From: Pseudoalteromonas shioyasakiensis
GTDB taxonomy: Bacteria; Pseudomonadota; Gammaproteobacteria; Enterobacterales; Alteromonadaceae
NCBI RefSeq assembly: GCF_022398475.1
Contig: NZ_JAKEVM010000036.1
Span: forward strand, 1 to 34,163
Length of the DNA: 34,163 nucleotides
Direction of reading: 5' to 3'
A program made the position numbers and the translations under genes. The notes under the pieces are model-generated. The model saw only the letters and a program-made list of their open reading frames with translations, was not told where the DNA came from and searched no databases. Numbering within the stretch: position 1 is the first letter of the stretch; each line of letters begins with the position of its first letter. Positions 19,426 through 25,235 of this stretch are shown in pieces.

Positions 19426-19560
19426 CCCAAACCACCTCAAGATGCGAGTTTCAGTTGGAATTAAAAGCGATTTAGGCAAGGTATTGATTGCAAGTAATAG
19501 TGGTTTGGGCATAGCAAACTTTTAGACACCCAAACCAGCTAAAATCACAGTGGTTATTGG
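19426..19560. repeat. MITE-like three-arm repeat element between nudJ and mnmA
   Basis: CCCAAACCAC (19426-19435) and GTGGTTTGGG (19500-19509) are perfect inverted ends of an 84-base unit that also holds an inner GCAA...TTGC hairpin. A third arm, CCCAAACCA (19529-19537), can pair with the same middle arm (TGGTTTGGG, 19501-19509), and a weaker partner TGGTTATTGG lies at the end of nudJ. Such short palindromic intergenic elements are typical of REP/MITE families. No transposase is present. It fills almost all of the 162-base gap in an otherwise tightly packed operon. Confidence 0.6.
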
Positions 19561-19988
19561 TAAATCAAACTAAGTGGGTAGGCTTTACCAGCTAAATGAT
19601 CTTCAATGCATTTTAAAACCAGAGGGCTTCTAAGAGGCAGGTTTTTAATTTGCTCAAGGCTAAACCAATCTGCGCTAAGAATGTCATCATCTTGGGGAGA
19701 TGGTTCAAATAGCTCTGGGCTATTAAAAGCAAAGCTAAAACGCATATAGTGAACGCCATTTGCGGCATGCAAATTATAAATGCCAACAAGGTGATTGGCA
19801 TTAAGGCTAATGCCTGTTTCTTCAATAAGTTCGCGATGAGCTGCTTCTGCTAAGGTTTCATTGGTTTCTAAATGACCCGCAGGCTGGTTATAGCAAATAT
19901 CACCTGTGTGTTTATCGCGCTCTTTAACAAGTAAAAAATTGTCTTGGCATGTGACGATGGCGGCCACTGTGACATTGGGTTTATGCAT
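19554..19988 (-). CDS. nudJ: Nudix hydrolase NudJ
   Basis: 144 residues, a phosphatase of the Nudix fold. The Nudix box is complete: G-x5-E-x7-RELIEETG within [22 protein letters not shown]. The flanking sequence ([19 protein letters not shown] at the N-terminus, NQPAGHLE) and its place between rluE and mnmA match NudJ of Escherichia coli, which acts on nucleoside tri- and diphosphates and on the thiamin precursor HMP-PP. It overlaps rluE by 8 bases, so it is translated with it. The activity is inferred from family and synteny. Confidence 0.92.
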   Translation of the reverse strand: MHKPNVTVAAIVTCQDNFLLVKERDKHTGDICYNQPAGHLETNETLAEAAHRELIEETGISLNANHLVGIYNLHAANGVHYMRFSFAFNSPELFEPSPQDDDILSADWFSLEQIKNLPLRSPLVLKCIEDHLAGKAYPLSLIYQ

Positions 19989-20628
19989 CAGGGTTGTTCA
20001 CTACTTTAAACTGGCCATTCTCTAATCCATCAAGGGTATAGTTACCAATGCTGTAACGAATTAATCGCAAAGTAGGGAAGCCAACATGCGCTGTCATACG
20101 GCGAACTTGGCGATTACGCCCCTCAGTGATAGAGATTTCTAACCAGCTGGTTGGAATGTTTTTACGCTCGCGAACGGGCGGAGTACGAGGCCAAATTGAC
20201 GGCTCGTCAATACGTCTAACTTTGGCAGGCTTGGTCATGCCATCTTTAAGCTCTACACCTTTGTTAAGTGCAAAGATAGCCTCATCAGTAACATCACCTT
20301 CTACTTGCACCCAATAAGTTTTAGCTGTTTTTTTATTGGGTTCAGTGAGTGTGTGTTGTAATTTACCGCAGTTGGTAAGTAGCAACAGTCCTTCGCTATC
20401 TCTATCTAAGCGTCCTGCTGCATACACGTCTTTAATAGTAATAAAGTCGGCAAGCGTTTTGCGGTTTTGGTCATCGGTAAATTGGCAAAGCACATCAAAT
20501 GGTTTGTTAAATAGCACCACTTTGCGCTGCTCAGGCCTAATTGCTTTTTTAACTTGGCGTTTTTGAGTCGGCCTTGAATAAGTTCGTCCGCTGCTGCGGC
20601 GTGGTTTGCTATTGGCTTTATTAACCAT
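19981..20628 (-). CDS. rluE: 23S rRNA pseudouridine(2457) synthase RluE
   Basis: 215 residues from the ATG at 20628. This start shares one base with the tusE stop (TAATG) and has AGGTG 6 bases before it; a GTG at 20637 is less likely. It carries the RsuA/RluB/E/F catalytic motif with the nucleophilic Asp, [16 protein letters not shown], and the family blocks [19 protein letters not shown] and [23 protein letters not shown]. There is a basic N-terminal tail (~35 residues) but no S4 domain, as in RluE. It modifies U2457 of 23S rRNA in the peptidyl-transferase region in Escherichia coli. It sits between tusE and nudJ in one run of overlapping genes. Confidence 0.93.
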   Translation of the reverse strand: MVNKANSKPRRSSGRTYSRPTQKRQVKKAIRPEQRKVVLFNKPFDVLCQFTDDQNRKTLADFITIKDVYAAGRLDRDSEGLLLLTNCGKLQHTLTEPNKKTAKTYWVQVEGDVTDEAIFALNKGVELKDGMTKPAKVRRIDEPSIWPRTPPVRERKNIPTSWLEISITEGRNRQVRRMTAHVGFPTLRLIRYSIGNYTLDGLENGQFKVVNNPDA

Positions 20629-20957
20629 TAAATACACCTAGCGGGTTTAGGTAAACCTGCAATTTTAGTCGCTTGCTTTGCTGGGCCTTTAGGGAATAGC
20701 TTATACAAATACATGCTATTACCTTTTTCCTCACCTAGCTTTTGGGCCATTGCTTTGACCAGCATGCGTATTGCAGGGCTAGTGTTGTACTCTACGTAAA
20801 AATCACGCACAAAATGCACAACTTCCCAGTGCTGCTCACTTAAGGTTATGTTCTCTTGTTCAGCAATAATAGGTGCAAGCTCTTCACACCAATCATTTGA
20901 ATCAAGTAAATACCCTTGTTTGTCTGTTTCTATCTGTTTGTTATTAAATTCAAGCAT
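20628..20957 (-). CDS. tusE: Sulfurtransferase TusE (DsrC/TusE family)
   Basis: 109 residues, the same length as Escherichia coli TusE. It takes persulfide sulfur from TusD in the TusBCD complex and hands it to MnmA. The C-terminal arm GLPKPARCI contains the penultimate catalytic Cys108; the second DsrC cysteine, ten residues earlier, is absent, which marks TusE rather than DsrC of sulfite reduction. Helical blocks [30 protein letters not shown] are typical. It starts 3 bases after tusB and overlaps rluE by one base. Confidence 0.95.
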   Translation of the reverse strand: MLEFNNKQIETDKQGYLLDSNDWCEELAPIIAEQENITLSEQHWEVVHFVRDFYVEYNTSPAIRMLVKAMAQKLGEEKGNSMYLYKLFPKGPAKQATKIAGLPKPARCI

Positions 20958-20960
20958 GGT

Positions 20961-21227
20961 TTACCAAGTAATCGTGTTTTTTGCGTTTAAAGTCATTTCT
21001 ACAAATTGTGCATAGTTTATTGCGATATCGCCTTGATTAAATGAAATATCACGGGCTACAGCGTCTTCTTCAAGTAAATGAATTGCTGAAGAGAATTGCT
21101 TAAACTGCATGTTGTTATAACAAGCGTCACTAACAAGTAGCACTGTATCTTGCGAAGAAATCAAATTTGCCAACATATTATTGCAATAGTGAGCTAAGGG
21201 TTTTGAAAAAATATGCAAGGTACTCAT
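20961..21227 (-). CDS. tusB: Sulfur relay protein TusB
   Basis: 88 residues, DsrH/TusB family, the smallest member of the TusBCD hexamer (two copies of each) that moves sulfur from TusA to TusE. Seen: MSTLHIFSKPLAHYCNN at the N-terminus and ISSQDTVLLVSDACYNN in the Rossmann-like core, with a C-terminal VEMTLNAKNTITW ending in the Trp usual for TusB. Similarity alone is modest because TusB is small, but the position between tusC (ATGA overlap) and tusE makes it secure. Confidence 0.9.
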   Translation of the reverse strand: MSTLHIFSKPLAHYCNNMLANLISSQDTVLLVSDACYNNMQFKQFSSAIHLLEEDAVARDISFNQGDIAINYAQFVEMTLNAKNTITW

Positions 21228-21580
21228 AAGGTCACCACTTGATGCTGCTCTGTAATTAATTCACGCTGTTGCTCAAAGTTAGCTACTTTAACATCGATAA
21301 TCAGACTATCTTCTGAAAGGTTAAAATCCATTAACGACTTTTCACATACATATATGTTTTCAACATCGTATAACTCAAGGGTTTTAATGGTTTTAAAATA
21401 GTTTTTTATGCCAAGTTGCTCTGGCTGTTGATTTTTTTTCAAAGCTAAAACAGCCTCACCACTTAGAAGCCAACTAATGTTCTGTTCAATAGCAGCAAAA
21501 ATCAGTGTCGTGTCGAGTGAGTCACGAATATGTTGATCATCAAATGGACTATGTTGGCTTATTACTAAAATGTTTTTCAT
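21224..21580 (-). CDS. tusC: Sulfur relay protein TusC
   Basis: 118 residues, DsrF/TusC family subunit of TusBCD. Begins MKNILVISQHSPFDDQHIRDSLDTTLIFAAIEQ, the typical first strand-loop-helix with the conserved P-F/Y segment, then ISWLLSGEAVLALKKNQQPE and a KTLELYDVENIYVCEKSL block. It has no catalytic relay Cys, as expected; that is in TusD. It is coupled by ATGA overlaps to tusD before it and tusB after it. Confidence 0.92.
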   Translation of the reverse strand: MKNILVISQHSPFDDQHIRDSLDTTLIFAAIEQNISWLLSGEAVLALKKNQQPEQLGIKNYFKTIKTLELYDVENIYVCEKSLMDFNLSEDSLIIDVKVANFEQQRELITEQHQVVTL

Positions 21581-21930
21581 TTAAATTGCACCCATTTATC
21601 CGCTTCACTGACAAGCATCGCAAATTCTGCAAGCCCAGCGACGGTAAACACGCCTGTGTTATCGATATCTAAACCACGCTTTTCAGCAGCAGTGACACAT
21701 AGCAGTAGAGGGATCTCTTGCTCACTTAACGACTGCCACAAACGATTAATTGGAAGCTCGTCGCTGGCAAGTTCTAAATGGTTACTTGCGTGGTAAACAC
21801 CAGCTTGATAAAGAAAGATAGCTGCAATTGAGTGACCAGAGTCAAGACAGGCCTGTGCAAATTTAATTAGCCGTTGAGTTGTGTCGTGATCGGTCGGCGC
21901 GGTATGAAGAGAAAGTACAAATTGTTCCAA
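21577..21930 (-). CDS. tusD: Sulfurtransferase TusD
   Basis: 117 residues, DsrE/TusD family, the sulfur-carrying subunit of TusBCD. The catalytic Cys78 in IPLLLCVTAAEKRG is at the same number as in Escherichia coli TusD. Other blocks: LSLHTAPTDHDTTQRLIKFAQACLDSGHSI and AIFLYQAGVYHAS. It is the first gene of the tusDCBE-rluE-nudJ run; its start lies only 11 bases past the yccA terminator, so its promoter must lie within yccA, or reading through that terminator supplies it. Confidence 0.94.
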   Translation of the reverse strand: MEQFVLSLHTAPTDHDTTQRLIKFAQACLDSGHSIAAIFLYQAGVYHASNHLELASDELPINRLWQSLSEQEIPLLLCVTAAEKRGLDIDNTGVFTVAGLAEFAMLVSEADKWVQFK

Positions 21931-21941
21931 AACGCATCCAA

Positions 21942-21965
21942 TAAAAAAGCCCCTAGAAAGGGGCT
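21942..21965 (-). terminator. Terminator of yccA, immediately before tusD
   Basis: On the minus strand AGCCCCT pairs with AGGGGCT around a 4-base loop and is followed by a run of T. It lies 20 bases past the yccA stop and 11 bases before the tusD start. Confidence 0.85.
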
Positions 21966-21985
21966 ATTTTAGCAGAACTATTTAA

Positions 21986-22651
21986 TTAGTCATCACTTGC
22001 ACCAAGTAGGTGAAGAAGAGACGTAAATAAATTATACACGTTCAGGTATAAAGCAACTGTTGCGCGAATGTAATTAGTCTCGCCGCCATTAATAATGCGG
22101 CTAGTATCAAATAAGATTAAACCAGACATGATTAGCACAACTGCAGCATTAATAACCATAAAGGTAATTGAGCTGCCAATAAATAAGTTAACTAGGCTTG
22201 CAATAATAACCACGATTAAACCCACAGTTAAAAAGCCACCCATAAATGAGAAGTCTTTTTTAGTGGTAAGCGCATAAGCCGACAAACCAAAGAAGATTAA
22301 CGCAGTAGAGCCTAACGCTTGCATAATAAGCATAGGGCCATTTGGCATTGCAGCGTAGTAGTTAAGCATTGGACCAAGTCCTGCGCCCATTAAACCTGTG
22401 AAAACAAATACCCAAGCAACACCTGATGCACTGTCTGCTTTTTTGTGAACAACAAAAAGTACACCGAATGCAATCAAACTAAATACTAACCCCATAAAAT
22501 AAGGTAGATTCATTGCCATTGATATACCTGCTGTCACTGCGCTAAATGCCAGTGTCATCGCCAGTAAGAAATAGGTATTCTTTAAAACTTTATTGGTTTC
22601 AATAGTCGACATTACTGGTCTTGCAGTATTGTACGATTGATTAAACGCCAT
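21986..22651 (-). CDS. yccA: Bax inhibitor-1 family inner-membrane protein (YccA-like)
   Basis: 221 residues with seven hydrophobic segments and a short cytosolic N-terminus (MAFNQSYNTARPVMSTIETNKVLKNTYFLLAMTL). The UPF0005/BI-1 pattern is clear: FALLAMT-like first helix, GLxPxLNYY, the helix 6 acidic segment LILFDTSRIINGGETNYIRATVALYLNVYNLFTSLLHLLG with the Asp that lines the pore in relatives. In Escherichia coli YccA is a substrate and modulator of the FtsH protease; related bacterial proteins act as pH-gated Ca2+ leaks. AGGAG precedes the ATG. The order yccA-tusD-tusC-tusB-tusE is also known in Pseudomonas. Confidence 0.93.
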   Translation of the reverse strand: MAFNQSYNTARPVMSTIETNKVLKNTYFLLAMTLAFSAVTAGISMAMNLPYFMGLVFSLIAFGVLFVVHKKADSASGVAWVFVFTGLMGAGLGPMLNYYAAMPNGPMLIMQALGSTALIFFGLSAYALTTKKDFSFMGGFLTVGLIVVIIASLVNLFIGSSITFMVINAAVVLIMSGLILFDTSRIINGGETNYIRATVALYLNVYNLFTSLLHLLGASDD

Positions 22652-22694
22652 TGTTAGAGCTCCTTTAAATGAACTTATACGTTCGTTAGTTCCA

Positions 22695-22721
22695 ATTATT
22701 AAACTGAACTAAGCCTATCAA
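22695..22721 (-). promoter_or_regulatory. Possible promoter of yccA
   Basis: Read on the minus strand, TTGATA (5 of 6) and AATAAT (5 of 6) are 15 bases apart, a short spacing; the -10 lies about 43 bases before the yccA start. Weak call. Confidence 0.3.
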
Positions 22722-22871
22722 GAGTTATATATTTGGGCAAACTATTGTGGATCAATAGACAAGATAAATAATTGAAAAGTTCAATGTTGCGCATAATCTA
22801 AACGCTGCTGTACTAATGCTGAGCAAATTAATTGTTTTTTAATCACTTAAACAGTTTTTTGAAAAAAAAGC

Positions 22872-22900
22872 TTCACAAGCACGGCCGCTTTATCTATTAT
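22872..22900 (+). promoter_or_regulatory. Strong stable-RNA promoter of the tRNA-Ser pair
   Basis: TTCACA (5 of 6) and TATTAT (5 of 6) are separated by exactly 17 bases. They are followed by GCACGCC, a G+C-rich discriminator typical of tRNA and rRNA promoters under stringent (ppGpp/DksA) control. The predicted start near 22907 leaves only a few bases before the first tRNA. Confidence 0.8.
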
Positions 22901-22910
22901 GCACGCCGTC

Positions 22911-23001
22911 GGAGAGATGGCAGAGTGGTCGAATGCACCGGTCTTGAAAACCGGCAGGGGTTTGTAGCCCCTCTAGGGTTCAAATCCCTATCTCTCCACC
23001 A
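22911..23001 (+). tRNA. tRNA-Ser(UGA), copy 1
   Basis: A 91-base gene with encoded CCA. Acceptor stem GGAGAGA pairs with TCTCTCC, anticodon stem ACCGG/CCGG-type with loop TTGAAAA holding anticodon TGA (reads UCA), long class II variable arm (AGGGG...CCCCT) and T arm TAGGG-TTCAAAT-CCCTA. The discriminator base is A, whereas Escherichia coli Ser tRNAs have G. Identical to copy 2. Confidence 0.97.
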
Positions 23002-23042
23002 TTATTTTTACTACTTGCGTAAGCGGGTAGGATTTCGCATTC

Positions 23043-23133
23043 GGAGAGATGGCAGAGTGGTCGAATGCACCGGTCTTGAAAACCGGCAGGGGTTTGTAGC
23101 CCCTCTAGGGTTCAAATCCCTATCTCTCCACCA
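23043..23133 (+). tRNA. tRNA-Ser(UGA), copy 2
   Basis: Base-for-base identical to copy 1 over all 91 bases, including CCA, with a 41-base spacer that has no promoter of its own that I can see. A recent tandem duplication or gene conversion kept the copies identical. Terminator follows at once. Confidence 0.97.
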
Positions 23134-23140
23134 TCATTGA

Positions 23141-23169
23141 AGCCGCTGAATTTATTCAGTGGCTTTTTT
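23141..23169 (+). terminator. Terminator of the tRNA-Ser pair
   Basis: AGCCGCTGAA pairs with TTCAGTGGCT (one G-T wobble) around a 4-base loop and is followed by TTTTTG. It lies 7 bases after the second tRNA. Confidence 0.88.
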
Positions 23170-23285
23170 GTTTCTTGTACTTTTCATTTGTTCTGCAAAT
23201 TACGACTATTGTCGATATTTCGCATTTTAACTAGTTAGTCCATGCTTAACACTTCTCGTATTATCTTTGTGACATTAGGGAATTT

Positions 23286-23681
23286 ATGAAACATCGTTTA
23301 GCAAAGAGTGTAGGACTTTCTTTATTATCGCCTGTGATCATCGGTTGTATCTTGGGTCTTTATTATGCGTTTACACTTGAAGGAAATGGTTTAAACATTT
23401 TCTTTAACTTATTCGTTAGCGCAATCGCCAATGCCCACATTGTAGGTCTTACTATGGCAGCGTTTGTGGTACCTGGTTATTTACTTATGTATAAGTATGC
23501 AAAGGTTAATTATTCAGGTGTTCTGACACTTGGCTTACTAGGTGGCGCTATTTTCAGCTACTTACTTAGCGCTACAACAGGTATGGCTTTTATAGTCAAT
23601 GCTGTGATGTCTGCTCTGGCAGCTGGACTGTTTTTATTTGGTTTAAGACAGGGCCTTACATCACAATCTTCTCATCAATAG
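23286..23681 (+). CDS. Small four-helix membrane protein of unknown function
   Basis: 131 residues, strongly hydrophobic, with about four membrane segments (residues ~8-30, 42-70, 75-95 and 100-122), a basic N-terminus (MKHRLAK) and a polar end (RQGLTSQSSHQ). The first helix could be read as a signal peptide but is more likely an anchor. ATG is preceded by AGGGAA. It is not overlapped by and shares no operon spacing with the genes on either side. I do not recognise a family and assign no function. Confidence 0.65.
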   Translation: MKHRLAKSVGLSLLSPVIIGCILGLYYAFTLEGNGLNIFFNLFVSAIANAHIVGLTMAAFVVPGYLLMYKYAKVNYSGVLTLGLLGGAIFSYLLSATTGMAFIVNAVMSALAAGLFLFGLRQGLTSQSSHQ

Positions 23682-23711
23682 CAGAATATTTAATCAAGCT
23701 GACTGAAATTG

Positions 23712-23736
23712 AGGGCAAAATGTTTTTTTTTGCCCT
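23712..23736. other. Intergenic hairpin between the membrane protein gene and msrC
   Basis: AGGGCAAAA pairs with TTTTGCCCT (9-base stem, 7-base T-rich loop). There is no T tract after the stem on either strand, so it is not a classic terminator, though it may still stop or protect the upstream transcript. Confidence 0.45.
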
Positions 23737-23806
23737 TAAAAGGTTTCATTTGTCGTCTACAAAGAGTACCTTTAGCTACTGTATGTTTAATAAGAAGTAG
23801 TTTGGT

Positions 23807-24268
23807 ATGCAAAAGCAAGATTTTTACCAGTCATTAGTTAAACAAACTGAGTCGCTAATCACTGGTGAATCAAATGTTATTGCCAACATGGCAAATATTA
23901 GTGCGCTGTTATTTACCTCTTTAGAGGATATCAATTGGGCGGGCTTTTATTTAATGGATTCACCTGAAGAATTAGTGCTAGGGCCGTTTCAAGGTAATCC
24001 TGCATGTATCCGTATTCCAGTAGGTAAAGGGGTATGTGGAACTGCCGCGCAAACACAACAAACACAACTCATTGAAGACGTGCATGCATTTGCCGGTCAC
24101 ATTGCCTGTGATGCTGCATCTAACTCTGAAGTAGTTGTGCCGATTTTCAAAGACGGTAAAGTATTTGCTGTACTTGATATCGACAGCCCAAGCATTGCGC
24201 GATTCGATGCTGATGATCAAGCTGGTTTAGAAGCATTGGTAAAGTGCTTTGAGGCAAATCTAAAATGA
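23807..24268 (+). CDS. msrC: Free methionine-(R)-sulfoxide reductase (GAF domain)
   Basis: 153 residues forming a single GAF domain. It reduces free Met-R-sulfoxide using active-site cysteines and thioredoxin. The three diagnostic Cys are present: GNPACIRIPVGKGVCGTAA (two) and HIACDAASNSEVVVPIF (one), within the fRMsr signature GPFQG.PAC...GVCG.AA...DVHAFAGHIACD. Escherichia coli has the homologue yebR beside proQ and prc, the same neighbourhood as here. It overlaps the next gene by 4 bases (ATGA). Confidence 0.94.
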   Translation: MQKQDFYQSLVKQTESLITGESNVIANMANISALLFTSLEDINWAGFYLMDSPEELVLGPFQGNPACIRIPVGKGVCGTAAQTQQTQLIEDVHAFAGHIACDAASNSEVVVPIFKDGKVFAVLDIDSPSIARFDADDQAGLEALVKCFEANLK

Positions 24269-24543
24269 AAGATCTGCTAAATGTGCAAGATTACCTCTTT
24301 GCAATCCAAGATGTTGGTGATTGGGAAGGGGAAGAAGAAGTTGTTGCCGAAAGGCTCAACGACTTGATTCACATGGCATGGGAGCGTCTACCAGATGACC
24401 TTGACTGTGAATCAATTGATGAAATTATAAATGGTATTTGGGAACACCTTCGAGGTGATTTAGCGCTTATTGAAGCGGACTTCGAAGAGTTGACCGACTG
24501 GGTAACACACTATGTCGATTCATCACTTGATGAAAAGATGTAA
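24265..24543 (+). CDS. Small acidic protein of unknown function, coupled to msrC
   Basis: 92 residues, strongly acidic (runs such as DVGDWEGEEEVV and DDLDCESIDEII), without signal peptide or membrane segment and probably all-helical. It starts in the msrC stop (ATGA overlap) and ends 14 bases before proQ, so the three are one transcript. The acidity next to the basic RNA chaperone ProQ is suggestive, but nothing in the sequence proves contact. I do not recognise the family. The reading frame is convincing because of its coupling and codon pattern. Confidence 0.75.
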   Translation: MKDLLNVQDYLFAIQDVGDWEGEEEVVAERLNDLIHMAWERLPDDLDCESIDEIINGIWEHLRGDLALIEADFEELTDWVTHYVDSSLDEKM

Positions 24544-24557
24544 TAAAAGGTTCTAAC

Positions 24558-25208
24558 ATGGAAACCACAAACAAGCTAAAAGATATTAATGAAGTACTGG
24601 ATTTCTTATACCAAGAATTTCCAAAATGTTTTAAACAAAAAGACGGTATTCAGCCGCTTAAAGTAGGTATTTTTAAAGATATCGCTGAGCGTATTGAAGG
24701 TTCTGAGAAAGTAAGTAAAACTCAGGTTCGTCAAGCACTAAGAAAGTACACCTCAAACTGGCGCTATTTAGAAGCTGTAACTAAGTCTGAGTTCCGTATC
24801 GATCTTGATGGTAATCAAGACGAAAAAGTAGAACAAGAGCACATTGAGCACGCACAAAAAGCGTTAGAAGAAAGCCGCGCTAAAATGGCAAAGCGTAAGA
24901 AGCCACAACGTCCACGTAAAGACGGTGACACAAAATCTTACAAAAAGAATAGTGGTCACCACGCTAAATCTGGCGAAAAAGGCGCTAAAGTAAATAATAA
25001 GCCTGCTAAAGCTGCTCCTGCAAAACGTTCAGGAAAAGTTGAACCTTTACCTGCCTCAGAGGTCAAGGTTAATAGCAAAGTTAAAGTTAAACTTGGCCAA
25101 GCACTTGTAAACGCGGTTATTACTGAAGTGAATAAAGATGAAGTTCACGTTGAGTTAGTAACAGGGATGCAAGTTAAGACCAAAGCAGACAGCCTGTATA
25201 TCATTTAA
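24558..25208 (+). CDS. proQ: RNA chaperone ProQ
   Basis: 216 residues with the ProQ layout. Residues ~5-110 form the FinO/ProQ RNA-binding domain (EVLDFLYQEFPKCFKQKDGIQPLKVGIFKDIAER, VRQALRKYTSNWRYLEAV). Residues ~110-165 are a Lys/Ala/Pro-rich flexible linker (KRKKPQRPRKDG). Residues ~168-216 form the Tudor-like C-terminal domain ending in VHVELVTGMQVKTKADSLYII. ProQ binds structured small RNAs and mRNA 3' ends. The start is ATG with AAGG upstream. It is followed after 27 bases by prc, the classical proQ-prc order. Confidence 0.95.
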   Translation: METTNKLKDINEVLDFLYQEFPKCFKQKDGIQPLKVGIFKDIAERIEGSEKVSKTQVRQALRKYTSNWRYLEAVTKSEFRIDLDGNQDEKVEQEHIEHAQKALEESRAKMAKRKKPQRPRKDGDTKSYKKNSGHHAKSGEKGAKVNNKPAKAAPAKRSGKVEPLPASEVKVNSKVKVKLGQALVNAVITEVNKDEVHVELVTGMQVKTKADSLYII

Positions 25209-25235
25209 TAGCTGTAAAAAATAAAGGAGTTGTGT

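Noticed and set aside
20628-20957. tusE as dsrC of dissimilatory sulfur metabolism
   Set aside because: Only the penultimate Cys is present, no dsrAB is nearby, and mnmA and tusBCD are adjacent.
22909-23135. Tandem repeats as a possible CRISPR or attachment-site signature
   Set aside because: The repeats are two complete tRNA-Ser genes. There is no integrase, no partial tRNA copy and no third unit, so neither a CRISPR array nor an integrated island is supported.
22832-23140. An open frame of 102 codons across the tRNA pair
   Set aside because: It runs through both tRNA-Ser genes and its apparent internal repeat is simply the tRNA duplication.
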